Shown here in pieces: positions 1 to 8,176 of a stretch of DNA of 64,000 bases. Origin of the DNA: Phenylobacterium kunshanense (GTDB lineage Bacteria; Pseudomonadota; Alphaproteobacteria; Caulobacterales; Caulobacteraceae); contig NZ_QFYS01000001.1 of NCBI RefSeq assembly GCF_003254525.1, forward strand, positions 248,001-312,000, in the 5' to 3' direction. Each line of letters begins with the position of its first letter. The stretch's first letter is position 1. A program made the position numbers and the translations under genes. The notes under the pieces are model-generated. The model searched no databases. It was given only the letters and a program-made list of their open reading frames with translations, and had not been told where the DNA came from.

Positions 1-1325
1 CGGGCGCCAAGGGGCAGACCCTGGACATCTTGGCGCCGCAGGGCGTGGACGTGGGCCGCCTGGTGCTGGTCGGCGCCGGGAAGCGGGAAGCCTTCGACGC
101 GCTGGGCGCCGAACATGCGGCGGCGTCGGCCTATGCGGCCGTGAAGGCCTCGGGCCTCGAGGTGCTGCGCATCGAGGGCGTCGCCGGCGCCGAGATGGCG
201 GCGCGTGCGGCGTTGGGCGTGCGCCTGGCGAGCTATCGCTTCGACAAGTATCGGACCAAGGAAGCGGCCGACAAGAAGCCGTCGATCGTGAAGACCGAGG
301 TCGTGTCCGACGACCCGGACTCCGCGCTCGCAACCTTCCCGCCGCTGGCGGCCCTGGCGGACGCGGTCAGCTTCAGCCGCGACCTGGTGTCCGAGCCAGC
401 GAACGTGCTCTACCCCGTCGAGTTCGCGCGTCGCGTGAAGGAACTGGAGCGGCTGGGCCTCGAGATCGAGATCCTCGGCGAGGCTGAGATGAAGGCCCTC
501 GGCATGGGCTCTCTCCTCGGCGTCGGACAGGGCAGCATTCGCGAGAGCCAGCTTGTGGTGATCAAGTGGCTGGGCGCGGCCGACAAGGCGGCGCAGCCGG
601 TGGCCTTCGTCGGCAAGGGTGTCTGCTTCGACACCGGAGGCATCTCGCTCAAGCCTGCCGACGGCATGGAAGACATGAAGTGGGACATGGGCGGCGCGGG
701 CGCCGTCGCGGGGCTGATGTACGTTCTGGCCGCCCGCAAGGCCAAGGTGAACGCCATCGGTATCCTGGGTCTCGTAGAGAACATGCCGGACGGGAACGCC
801 CAGCGCCCCGGTGACGTGGTGACGTCCATGTCCGGCCAGACCATCGAGGTGATCAATACCGACGCGGAAGGCCGGCTCGTGCTCGCCGATGCGCTCTGGT
901 ACTGCCAGGACCGCTTCAAGCCGAAGATCATGGTCGACCTCGCGACGCTGACCGGCGCGATCATCATATCGCTCGGCAACGACTACGCCGGCTGTTTCTC
1001 CAACAATGACGAGCTGGCGGGGAACCTGCTGGCCGCATCGGAAAAGGAGGGCGAGCCCCTGTGGCGGCTGCCGATGCCCGAGGCCTACAACAAGCAGATC
1101 GACTCGGTGATCGCCGATGTGAAGAACACAGGCGGGCGTCCCGGCGGCTCGATCACCGCGGCGTTGTTCCTACAGAAGTTCGTCAACGGCCTGCCCTGGG
1201 CGCACCTGGACATCGCCTCGACCGCCTGGAAGAAGCCGTCGAGCGTGCCGACCCTCCCTGAGGGCGCCACCGGCTATGGCGTGCGGCTCCTGAACCGGAT
1301 GGTGCAGGACAAGTACGAGGACTGA
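1..1325 (+). CDS. pepA: Leucyl aminopeptidase (M17 family), 5'-truncated by window edge
   Basis: Cytosolic M17 metallo-exopeptidase that removes N-terminal residues, typically Leu, from peptides. The reading frame is already open at base 3, so the true start lies upstream. About 440 residues are visible against roughly 490-500 in the family, so only part of the N-terminal domain is missing. The catalytic domain is intact: the metal/catalytic lysine segment [10 protein letters not shown] (bases about 612-641) and the family signature [10 protein letters not shown] (about 855-884), which supplies the dinuclear metal ligands and the catalytic Arg. A TTG at 30 is an internal codon, not a start. 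It is followed after 11 bp by a hydrolase gene and then holC; pepA-holC adjacency is common in proteobacteria. Confidence 0.95.
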   Translation, partial: GAKGQTLDILAPQGVDVGRLVLVGAGKREAFDALGAEHAAASAYAAVKASGLEVLRIEGVAGAEMAARAALGVRLASYRFDKYRTKEAADKKPSIVKTEVVSDDPDSALATFPPLAALADAVSFSRDLVSEPANVLYPVEFARRVKELERLGLEIEILGEAEMKALGMGSLLGVGQGSIRESQLVVIKWLGAADKAAQPVAFVGKGVCFDTGGISLKPADGMEDMKWDMGGAGAVAGLMYVLAARKAKVNAIGILGLVENMPDGNAQRPGDVVTSMSGQTIEVINTDAEGRLVLADALWYCQDRFKPKIMVDLATLTGAIIISLGNDYAGCFSNNDELAGNLLAASEKEGEPLWRLPMPEAYNKQIDSVIADVKNTGGRPGGSITAALFLQKFVNGLPWAHLDIASTAWKKPSSVPTLPEGATGYGVRLLNRMVQDKYED

Positions 1326-1336
1326 CGTCCGCGACC

Positions 1337-2035
1337 ATGACCGCGCGCCTCGTTCTCCTGCACAGCCCGTTGCTCGGACCGCTCTCGTGGCGACCGGTGG
1401 CGGCTGCGCTGGCGGCGCAGGGGCGGGCGGTCGAGGCGCCGGCCTGGCCGCGCCTCTCGACGCTGGGGGAAGACTGCTATGCCGCGCTCGCGAACAGCAT
1501 GGGCGCGACGCTCGCCGCGGGCGGTCCGGCGATCGTCGTCGCCCACAGTGGGGCGGGTGCGCTGATCCCGTCGGTCGCGGCGCTGGCCAAGGGCGTGCTG
1601 CAGGGAGTGATCTACTGCGACGCGATCCTGCCGCATCCGGGTCTGTCCTGGTTCGATACCGCGCCCCCGCAGCTCGCCAGCCAGCTGCGGGCCGGCGCCG
1701 AGGCGGGGCGGCTGCCATCGTGGGACCGCTGGTGGCCTCCAGGCGCGTTGGAACGACTGATCCCAGACTTTGTCCAGCGGACGGCTTTGATAGACGAGCT
1801 TGAGCCGATCCCCGTCGGCTACTTCGAGGAGCTGGCGCCCGAGCTGCCTTTGTCCGTCCCGGCCGCCTATCTCCAGCTCAGCGGCGCCTACATCGAAGAG
1901 GCGCAGATCGCCGGCCGCAAGGGCTGGCCCGTGGTGCGGCTTCCGCTGCATCATCTGGCCATGCTGACCCACGCTGAAGCGGTCGCCAACGCGATCCAGG
2001 GCCTTTCCATGCGGTTGGAGCCCACCGATGGCTGA
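1337..2035 (+). CDS. Alpha/beta hydrolase
   Basis: A 232-residue alpha/beta-hydrolase fold protein. It begins with a typical first strand and oxyanion-loop region (LVLLHSPLLG). The nucleophile elbow is AHSGAG with Ser at about residue 71, and a late His pair in LPLHHLAML (about 205-212) can supply the catalytic His. There is no signal peptide, so it is probably cytosolic. Substrate is not recognisable. It lies between pepA and holC and overlaps the holC start by 8 bp, so the three are probably co-transcribed. ATG start at 1337. Confidence 0.72.
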   Translation: MTARLVLLHSPLLGPLSWRPVAAALAAQGRAVEAPAWPRLSTLGEDCYAALANSMGATLAAGGPAIVVAHSGAGALIPSVAALAKGVLQGVIYCDAILPHPGLSWFDTAPPQLASQLRAGAEAGRLPSWDRWWPPGALERLIPDFVQRTALIDELEPIPVGYFEELAPELPLSVPAAYLQLSGAYIEEAQIAGRKGWPVVRLPLHHLAMLTHAEAVANAIQGLSMRLEPTDG

Positions 2036-2486
2036 CACGCCATGTGAGGTCTGGTTCTACCACCTGGAGCGGACCGGGCTGGATCAGGCCTTGCCCGAAC
2101 TGCTGGAGAAGACGCTGCAGCGGGGTTGGAAGGCCATCGTGCGGTCTTCGGCGAGCGAGCGGATCGAGCACCTGGACGGTTGGCTCTGGAGCTACCGCGA
2201 CGACAGCTTCCTGCCGCATGCGCGTGCTGATGAGCCTGGCGCCAGTCGTCAGCCGGTGCTTCTGACTACGGGCGCGGACAACCCGAACGGCGCGGACGCG
2301 TTGTTCCTGGTCGACGGCGCAGAGCCTGGAGATCTGAACGGCTACCAGCGCTGCATCGTCCTGTTCGACGGGGCCGACGAGGCGCAGCTGCAGAATGCCC
2401 GCGGGCAATATCGGGCCGCCAGGTCGAGCGGTCATCCCGTCTCGTACTGGAAACAGCAGGCGCGCGGCTGGGAGAAACAGGGATGA
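2028..2486 (+). CDS. holC: DNA polymerase III subunit chi
   Basis: 152-residue HolC homologue. Chi links the clamp-loader (with psi, where present) to single-stranded-DNA-binding protein at the replication fork. The N-terminus (EVWFYHLERTGLDQALPELL) and the middle block with DGWLWSY and DDSFLPHA are characteristic of the family, as is the C-terminal FDGADEAQLQNAR segment. Length matches the usual 140-150 residues. It overlaps the upstream hydrolase by 8 bp and the downstream lipoprotein by 4 bp (ATGA), indicating one transcript from pepA. Confidence 0.93.
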   Translation: MADTPCEVWFYHLERTGLDQALPELLEKTLQRGWKAIVRSSASERIEHLDGWLWSYRDDSFLPHARADEPGASRQPVLLTTGADNPNGADALFLVDGAEPGDLNGYQRCIVLFDGADEAQLQNARGQYRAARSSGHPVSYWKQQARGWEKQG

Positions 2487-2800
2487 GGCGATCGATCCTG
2501 GCGGCGTTCCTGGTGCTGGGCGCCTGTTCCACCCCGGCGCCTGACCCTGCCCCGGCGCCGCCATCCGCGCCGCCGCCGCCGGTCGCATCCGCCCCTCCGC
2601 CGGAGCCAGACACCTGCGGCGCGAAGGCCCATCAACATCTCGTCGGGAGGCCGAGGAGCGAAGTCCCCGTCCCGGTGCGGCCTGAGCTCCAGCGCGTGGC
2701 CTGCACCACCTGTCCGGTCACGATGGATTTCAACGAGAACCGACTGAACTTCTTCTTCGACGCGGCGACGGGGCTGATCAGGGAAGTCCGCTGCGGCTAG
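2483..2800 (+). CDS. Lipoprotein with peptidase inhibitor I78 domain
   Basis: 105 residues: a short signal peptide ending in a lipobox (LVLGAC, Cys15), a Pro/Ala-rich linker (about 18-43) that would span away from the membrane, and a C-terminal module matching the I78 inhibitor pattern (CGA...HLVGRP...TMDF..NRLNFFFD..G.I..VRCG). I78 proteins are small serine-protease inhibitors; here it would be anchored in the periplasm. One extra CTTC motif in the domain is unusual. The start overlaps the holC stop by 4 bp (ATGA), making it the last gene of the pepA-holC cluster. Family call from motif recall, not a search. Confidence 0.72.
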   Translation: MRRSILAAFLVLGACSTPAPDPAPAPPSAPPPPVASAPPPEPDTCGAKAHQHLVGRPRSEVPVPVRPELQRVACTTCPVTMDFNENRLNFFFDAATGLIREVRCG

Positions 2801-4029
2801 GCGGCCGGGATGTCGAGCCCCATCTCCCGCAGCAGGGAGATCCAGGCCTCACGTCCCTTCGCCCGGTCGAACTTGTCGATCGCCGTGTCCCGGGCCGCGG
2901 CGCGCATGGGTGCGACCGAGGCAGGATCCCGGCAGGCCGCGATCAGCGCGTCGGAAAGCGCCTCGACGTCGAAGAAGGGCAGGAGCCGGCCGTTCACGCC
3001 GTCCTCGATCGCGTCGTGCAGGGGCGGCGTGTCCGAGCCGATCACATAGCATCCGCTGGCCATGGCCTCCGCCAGCGACCACGAGAGCACGAACGGATAG
3101 GTGTAGTAGACATGCGCCGTGCTCAGGCGGAGCGCCGCGAGCATGCGGTCATGGGGGACGCGCCCCAGGAAGTGGACCCGCGCGGGATCGATCGCAACGC
3201 CTTCGAAGCATACATCCTGCCAGGTTCCGCCCCCGGGAGGCGCGCCGCCGTAGGCCTGCTTCCGAGGGTCGCCGATCAGGATGATCTGGGCGTCCGGAAT
3301 CTCGGCCAGCAACCGGGGTAGGGCGCGGGCCAGGATGTGGAGGCCGCGCAGGGGCTCCATATGGTTGTTCACGTGCGTGATCACGGGCGTCCCCGGCAGG
3401 ATGGTCCGGGTCTCGTCGACCACGAACGGCTCGGCCTGCCCGGGCCGGATCGCCTCCGTGTCGACGCCTTCGTGGATCACTTGCGCGATGGCGCGAAAGG
3501 CGGGGGGCAGGGCGCCGGCCTGGAAGGCGGTGGGCGCGACGATCGCGTCCGCCTCGGCATAGGCGAGGGCCATCACCGCGTTCTTGGCCTGGGCCCGGAA
3601 GACCGCTTCCGGCTCGAAAGGGAAGAACTCGGTGTCGAAGCCCACGTCGTAGCCGCGCCCGTGGTAGTAGAACTCGGCGAAGGCGACCCGCTTCGCAGCG
3701 GGCCAGAGGTCGGCCAGGAAGCTCATCTCACCCCAACCGGGATGGCCGACGATGACCTGCGGATCCCATCCCTCGTCCTTCAGGGCCCGCGCCGCATCCA
3801 GTGCATGGCGTGCGCGGATGAGATCGGCCTCGGCGCGCACCGCCAGCGGATAGATTCCCTCCGTCGTGCCGCGGGTCAGGCGGTAGCGGGCCGTGCGGAC
3901 CCCCGGCAGCACCGCGGCGTGCTGCTGGCCGATGGCGGCGCAGGGAACGCCGCGCGCGACCAGCGTACGCGCCAGGTCGGCGAACTGGGCCGGGAAGTTG
4001 TTGTGAACGAAGACGACGCCGCTCGGCAT
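2797..4029 (-). CDS. Glycosyltransferase family 4 protein
   Basis: 410-residue GT-B type glycosyltransferase. The N-terminal half begins VVFVHNNFPAQFADLA. The C-terminal half contains the donor-binding EX7E-like block (FVLSWSLAEAMASGCYVIGSD, then PPLHDAIEDGVNG). No membrane segments are evident, so it is likely a cytoplasmic enzyme of envelope polysaccharide or glycolipid synthesis; acceptor unknown. I use the ATG at 4029 because an upstream in-frame GTG (4110) would put the start inside the tRNA-Leu gene. The stop overlaps the convergent lipoprotein gene by 4 bp. It stands alone with no other glycan genes nearby. Confidence 0.85.
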   Translation of the reverse strand: MPSGVVFVHNNFPAQFADLARTLVARGVPCAAIGQQHAAVLPGVRTARYRLTRGTTEGIYPLAVRAEADLIRARHALDAARALKDEGWDPQVIVGHPGWGEMSFLADLWPAAKRVAFAEFYYHGRGYDVGFDTEFFPFEPEAVFRAQAKNAVMALAYAEADAIVAPTAFQAGALPPAFRAIAQVIHEGVDTEAIRPGQAEPFVVDETRTILPGTPVITHVNNHMEPLRGLHILARALPRLLAEIPDAQIILIGDPRKQAYGGAPPGGGTWQDVCFEGVAIDPARVHFLGRVPHDRMLAALRLSTAHVYYTYPFVLSWSLAEAMASGCYVIGSDTPPLHDAIEDGVNGRLLPFFDVEALSDALIAACRDPASVAPMRAAARDTAIDKFDRAKGREAWISLLREMGLDIPAA

Positions 4030-4080
4030 TGCCGTCTTCTGCCCGGCGTCGCGCCGGCTGTCACGCCGCCAGAGGCCGGC

Positions 4081-4165
4081 TGGTGCGGATGAGAGGAGTC
4101 GAACCTCCACGCCTCGCGGCGCTGGAACCTAAATCCAGTGCGTCTACCAATTCCGCCACATCCGC
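4081..4165 (-). tRNA. tRNA-Leu (anticodon UAG)
   Basis: Reads 5' to 3' on the minus strand with acceptor stem GCGGATG/CATCCGC, A discriminator and an encoded CCA (plus-strand TGG at 4081-4083). The D arm has GGTAGACG. The anticodon stem CTGGA/TCCAG encloses the loop TTTAGGT, giving UAG. A long variable arm and a GGTTCGACTCC T arm fit a class II tRNA-Leu. Decodes CUA and other CUN codons. Confidence 0.97.
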
Positions 4166-4178
4166 ACGCAGCGATCCT

Positions 4179-4207
4179 GCCATCGCGGCCCCGACGTCCC
4201 GCGTCAA
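4179..4207 (-). promoter_or_regulatory. Candidate sigma70-type promoter of tRNA-Leu
   Basis: On the minus strand TTGACG (4207-4202) is followed by a 17-bp spacer and GATGGC (4184-4179), placing a start a few bases before the tRNA 5' end at 4165. The -35 is good, the -10 is weak. Assigned by eye from position and spacing. Confidence 0.35.
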
Positions 4208-4344
4208 GAGGGAGGGGCTTGGACGGGCCGGCCGACCGTGACATAAGGGCCGCTTCGCGCCGCCGGGCCCTGTCCGGCGGCCTTCCCCGTTTGACGTCAG
4301 AGGCGGACGAAGCGCATCGCGCGCCGGGTCCGGGAAACTAGAAA

Positions 4345-5709
4345 ATGTCGCTGCAAATCGTTGAGAAGTCTGGCGAAGGTCTGAGCCGGGTCTACGGCGT
4401 CACGGTCCCCGTCGCGGAGCTGGCCGAACGTCTTGAGGCGCGGATCAAGGAAATCGCCCCGACCCTCAACGTGAAGGGCTTCCGCCCCGGCAAGGTGCCC
4501 GCGGCCCACGTGCGCCGCCTCTACGGCAAGGCGCTGATGAGCGAAGTGGTTCAGCAGGCCCTGACCGAAAGCACCCAGAAGGTGCTGGACGACAACAAGC
4601 TGCGCCCCGCTGGCGATCCGAACCTCACGCCGGAAGGCGACATCGAGGCCGTGATGGACGGCAAGGCCGACCTGGCCTTTGAGCTGGCCGTCGATCTGAT
4701 GCCCGAGTTCGAGCCGGTGGATGCGGCGACGCTCTCGCTCGAGAAGCCGGTCTACGAGCCGACCGACGCCGAGGTGGACGAGGCGGTCGCCGACCTCGCC
4801 AAGCAGAACCGCACCTTCGAGCCCCGCACGGGCAAAACGGTCAAGGCCAAGGACGGCGATCAGGTGGTCATCGACTTCATCGGCCGCGTGGATGGCGAGG
4901 CCTTCGAGGGCGGGACGGCCAACGACGTGGAGCTGGTCCTGGGCTCCGGCCAGTTCATCCCCGGGTTCGAAGAGCAGCTCGTCGGCGCCAAGCCCGACAG
5001 TGACGTGACCGTTAAGGTGACGTTCCCGGCCGAATACCAGGCCGCTCACCTGGCCGGTAAGGACGCCGAGTTCGAGACCAAGGTGAAGGAAGTCCGCGCC
5101 CCCGTGGACGCGCCCGCCGACGACGAGTTCGCCAAGCGGCTGGGCCTCGAGAGTCTCCAGGCCCTGAAGGACCTGGTGAAGGGCAACCTCGAACAGCAGT
5201 ACGCTGGCGCGTCGCGTTTCAAGCTGAAGCGCGCGCTGCTGGACCAGCTGGACACCAAGCACGACTTCCCGCTGCCGCCGAAGATGGTCGAGGCCGAGTT
5301 CGGCTCGATCTGGCAGCAGGTGCAGCAGGACAAGGAAGCCGGCTCGCTGCCGCCCGAGGACAAGGACAAGTCCGAAGAGCAGCTTGAGAAGGAATACCGC
5401 AAGATCGCCGAGCGCCGGGTCCGCCTGGGCCTCGTGCTGGCCGAGATCGGTCGGGGCGCCAATGTGACGGTGACCGAGCAGGAGCTGAGCCAGGCGATCC
5501 TGGCGGAAGCGCGCAAGTACGGTCCGCAGGCCCAGCAGGTGTTCAACCTGCTGCGCGAGAACCCGAACGCCCAGGCGCAGCTTCGCGCCCCGATCTTCGA
5601 GGACAAAGTCGTCGACCTGATCCTGTCCAAGGCGAAGGTCGAGGAGAAGGCCGTGTCGAAGGACGAGCTGCTGAAGGAAGACGACCTGCCGGAAGGCTAC
5701 ACCGGGTAG
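4345..5709 (+). CDS. tig: Trigger factor, ribosome-associated chaperone/PPIase
   Basis: 454-residue trigger factor, which binds the ribosomal exit tunnel and assists folding of nascent chains. The N-terminal ribosome-binding domain carries the signature loop GFRPGKVP (about residues 46-53). An FKBP-type peptidyl-prolyl isomerase domain follows (about 150-245, [20 protein letters not shown] and [15 protein letters not shown]). The helical C-terminal domain has an extended acidic/lysine-rich tail. The start ATG at 4345 has no strong Shine-Dalgarno. A single-gene unit closed by an intrinsic terminator 30 bp downstream; clpP does not follow it here. Confidence 0.97.
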   Translation: MSLQIVEKSGEGLSRVYGVTVPVAELAERLEARIKEIAPTLNVKGFRPGKVPAAHVRRLYGKALMSEVVQQALTESTQKVLDDNKLRPAGDPNLTPEGDIEAVMDGKADLAFELAVDLMPEFEPVDAATLSLEKPVYEPTDAEVDEAVADLAKQNRTFEPRTGKTVKAKDGDQVVIDFIGRVDGEAFEGGTANDVELVLGSGQFIPGFEEQLVGAKPDSDVTVKVTFPAEYQAAHLAGKDAEFETKVKEVRAPVDAPADDEFAKRLGLESLQALKDLVKGNLEQQYAGASRFKLKRALLDQLDTKHDFPLPPKMVEAEFGSIWQQVQQDKEAGSLPPEDKDKSEEQLEKEYRKIAERRVRLGLVLAEIGRGANVTVTEQELSQAILAEARKYGPQAQQVFNLLRENPNAQAQLRAPIFEDKVVDLILSKAKVEEKAVSKDELLKEDDLPEGYTG

Positions 5710-5735
5710 GCGCGACCCCTCGCAACAGATATCCG

Positions 5736-5770
5736 AACGGCGTCATCCTCTCCGGGGTGACGCCGTTTTC
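5736..5770 (+). terminator. Intrinsic terminator of tig
   Basis: Perfect 10-bp inverted repeat AACGGCGTCA / TGACGCCGTT (5736-5745 and 5758-5767) with a 12-base loop, running into TTTTC. It sits 26 bp after the tig stop codon. Confidence 0.85.
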
Positions 5771-5869
5771 GTATCGAGGCATGTCCCGACATTCGCGCGC
5801 GCAGCAGCGGCGGCTCGTGACCGAGCTAAACCCGATTTCAGACGTGCGAAATATCTCGCCTCGGTGCGC

Positions 5870-6043
5870 TCAGAGAGAGCGAAGCCGGCGCAGCATCTCG
5901 GCGTTCTCCACCTGGGCCCGGCGCTCGTTGATCGCGCGGTGCAGGTCGAACGCCTCGGCCGGGTCCAGCGGCATCGCGCTGGCCGCGACGTCGTCGAACG
6001 AAGGGGTCGCGGTCTCGGGCACGCGTTCGGTCGGCATGTCCAT
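5870..6043 (-). CDS. Small hypothetical protein (57 residues)
   Basis: Short soluble acidic/charged protein starting MDMPTERVPETATPSF and ending in a predicted helix (LHRAINERRAQVENAEMLRRLRSL). I chose the ATG at 6043 because a GGGAGAAG-like ribosome-binding site lies about 8-10 bases upstream on the minus strand. A longer frame to 6139 lacks such a site. Family not recognised. A near-match to a CtrA-type site (TTAA-N7-TTTA at 6091-6105) lies upstream. The gene is convergent with tig. Confidence 0.5.
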   Translation of the reverse strand: MDMPTERVPETATPSFDDVAASAMPLDPAEAFDLHRAINERRAQVENAEMLRRLRSL

Positions 6044-6385
6044 GAAGGCTTCTCCCAGTCTCCCCGCACGGCGGGGGCCTCTCCCGTCGATTAAGGTATC
6101 ATTTACCTGTGACGTCCGCCAAGGCGTGTTTGCGTGCAATCGTCGGCCCGCTGTTCACAGTTGCGTTGGAGGGATCGTGCCGAACGACGCCTGATGGGGT
6201 GATGGCCCGCGAAGTTGCTGCAATTGATTTCAGTGAACCGCGATCAGGAATCGGTTGGCTTCCCCAGCGTACCGGTCGTACCGTTCTCAGATGAACGCCG
6301 CGTCGGGGCGCGGGGCCAACTCTGCCGCGGGCAGGGTTCGTCTTCCAGGCCCCGGGAGTAGAGCGTCCCGGGAAGGAAGCGAGTT
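6044..6385. other. Intergenic region upstream of the redox operon; no gene seen
   Basis: 342 bp between the small minus-strand gene and the operon starting at 6386. It should hold both divergent promoters. I see no convincing coding frame, tRNA or riboswitch. The only patterns are TTAA-N7-TTTA (6091-6105) and an imperfect FNR-like TTGAT-N4-GTGAA at about 6224-6237, neither strong enough to name. Confidence 0.5.
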
Positions 6386-8176
6386 TTGCAGCGCACGGGT
6401 AAGCTTGAGTCCGACTATTTTCATAAGGTCGTAGACTGCCAGTGGGCCTGTCCCGCCCATACGCCGGTTCCTGAATACATCCGGCTGATCGCCGACGGGC
6501 GCTATGGCGACGCCTACCTGGTCAACTGGAAATCCAACGTCTTCCCCGGCGTGCTGGGTCGCACATGCGACCGGCCTTGCGAGCCGGCCTGTCGACGCGG
6601 GCGCGTCGAGGACGAGCCAGTGGCGATCTGCCGGCTGAAGCGCGTGGCCGCGGATAACAAGGGCGAGGTGGTCTCGCGCATGCCCGAGCCGGCGACGGCG
6701 CGCAACGGCAAGCGGGTGGCCCTGGTGGGGGCCGGCCCGGCCTCATTGACCGTGGCTCGGGACCTGGCGATGCTCGGCTACGATCTCGTGCTCTACGATG
6801 CAGAAGCGAAGGCCGGCGGTTTCATCCGCAGCCAGATTCCCCGCTTCCGGCTGCCGGAGGAGGTGATCGACGAGGAGGTCGGATACGTCACCCGCCTCGG
6901 GGGCATCGAATTGCGGCTGGGACAGCGGGTGGACAGTCTCAAGGCGCTGGTCGCCGAAGGCTACGACGCCGTTTTCGTGGGCTCCGGCGCGCCGCGCGGC
7001 CGGGACCTTGACTTGCCGGGCCGGCAGGAGGCCGCCGCCAATATCCACATCGGCATCGACTGGTTGGCCAACGTGTCGTTCGGGCACGTGGACAGGATCG
7101 GGCGACGGGTGATCGTCCTGGGCGGCGGCAACACCGCCATGGACTGCTGCCGCACGTCGCGCCGCCTCGGCGGCGAGGACGTCAAGGTGATCGTGCGGTC
7201 GGGGTTCGAGGAGATGAAGGCCTCGCCCTGGGAGAAGGAAGACGCGCTGCACGAGGACATCCCGATCCTCAACTACCGGGTTCCGAAGGCCTTCACCCAC
7301 GAGAACGGCCGGCTCACCGGGGTCCTCTTCGAGGTGGTGGCCGCGGAATACGACGCGCGCGGCCGACGCAGGCTCGTGCCGTCCGGCGAGCCCGACGAAC
7401 ACTACGAATGCGACGATGTGCTGGTGGCCGTCGGGCAGGAGAACGCCTTCCCCTGGATCGAGGACGACATCGGCCTGGAGTTCGACGACTGGCATATGCC
7501 GAAGGTCGATCCCATCACGTTCCAGTCGACGCTTCCGAACGTCTTCTTCGGTGGGGACGCGGCGTTCGGGCCCAAGAACATCATCTGGGCGGTGGCCCAC
7601 GGGCACGAGGCGGCGGTCTCCATCCACAAGTTCTGCCACGGGGAGGACGTTGCGGAGCGTCCGAGGCCCGGCGTGACGCTGGTCAGCCAGAAGATGGGCA
7701 TCCACGAGTGGAGCTACGACAACGACATCTCCAACGACATGCGCCACCGGGTGCCGATGCGCGAGAAGGCCGAGGCGCTGCGAGACGTGCGGTTGGAGGT
7801 GGAACTCGGCTTCGACCGGGAGCTGGCGCTGCGGGAGGCCCAGCGGTGCCTGAACTGCGATGTGCAGACCGTCTTCACCGACAAGCTCTGCATCGAGTGC
7901 GATGCGTGCGTCGACATCTGTCCGATGGACTGCATCACCTTCACCGACGACGGCGAGGAGGGGGACCTCCGTGACCGGCTGAAGGCGCCGGCCCAGAACC
8001 TGACCCAGGATCTCTACGTCTCGGGGCGTCTGGCCACCGGCCGCGTGATGGCCAAGGACGAGGACGTCTGCCTTCACTGCGGCCTGTGCGCCGAGCGGTG
8101 CCCGACCGGCGCCTGGGACATGCAGAAGTTCTTCCTCGAGATGACGCACGCGGGGCCGCAATGCCTGACACGCTGA
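6386..8176 (+). CDS. GltD-like NAD(P)/FAD iron-sulfur oxidoreductase of a 2-oxoacid:ferredoxin oxidoreductase operon
   Basis: 596-residue flavoprotein related to the small subunit of glutamate synthase. In order: N-terminal cysteine-rich cluster domain (CQWACPAH, CDRPCEPACRRG); an FAD-binding GAGPASL motif near residue 116; a second nucleotide site (LGGGNTAMDCC, near 250); and a C-terminal extension with two [4Fe-4S] ferredoxin motifs (CIECDACVDICPMDC and CLHCGLCAERCPTGA). No gltB partner is adjacent. It is followed by two oxidoreductase subunits with a 16-bp overlap, so it most likely passes electrons between ferredoxin-level centres and NAD(P)H. The start is TTG at 6386, supported by GGAAGGA 8 bases upstream. 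Confidence 0.85.
   Translation: MQRTGKLESDYFHKVVDCQWACPAHTPVPEYIRLIADGRYGDAYLVNWKSNVFPGVLGRTCDRPCEPACRRGRVEDEPVAICRLKRVAADNKGEVVSRMPEPATARNGKRVALVGAGPASLTVARDLAMLGYDLVLYDAEAKAGGFIRSQIPRFRLPEEVIDEEVGYVTRLGGIELRLGQRVDSLKALVAEGYDAVFVGSGAPRGRDLDLPGRQEAAANIHIGIDWLANVSFGHVDRIGRRVIVLGGGNTAMDCCRTSRRLGGEDVKVIVRSGFEEMKASPWEKEDALHEDIPILNYRVPKAFTHENGRLTGVLFEVVAAEYDARGRRRLVPSGEPDEHYECDDVLVAVGQENAFPWIEDDIGLEFDDWHMPKVDPITFQSTLPNVFFGGDAAFGPKNIIWAVAHGHEAAVSIHKFCHGEDVAERPRPGVTLVSQKMGIHEWSYDNDISNDMRHRVPMREKAEALRDVRLEVELGFDRELALREAQRCLNCDVQTVFTDKLCIECDACVDICPMDCITFTDDGEEGDLRDRLKAPAQNLTQDLYVSGRLATGRVMAKDEDVCLHCGLCAERCPTGAWDMQKFFLEMTHAGPQCLTR

Noticed and set aside
4030..4110. Longer N-terminus of the glycosyltransferase
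   Set aside because: The extra codons run into the 3' end of tRNA-Leu; the ATG at 4029 directly precedes the conserved first strand.
6091..6105. CtrA binding site TTAA-N7-TTTA
   Set aside because: Second half-site differs from TTAA and the gene downstream is unknown; too weak to call by eye.
6743..8161. 472-codon open frame antisense to the GltD-like gene
   Set aside because: Its translation is the low-complexity mirror of a clear flavoprotein gene; no start site or motif supports it.
6386..8176. Glutamate synthase small subunit (gltD)
   Set aside because: The fold matches, but two additional C-terminal ferredoxin motifs, no adjacent gltB and overlap with the 2-oxoacid oxidoreductase gene point to a different partner.
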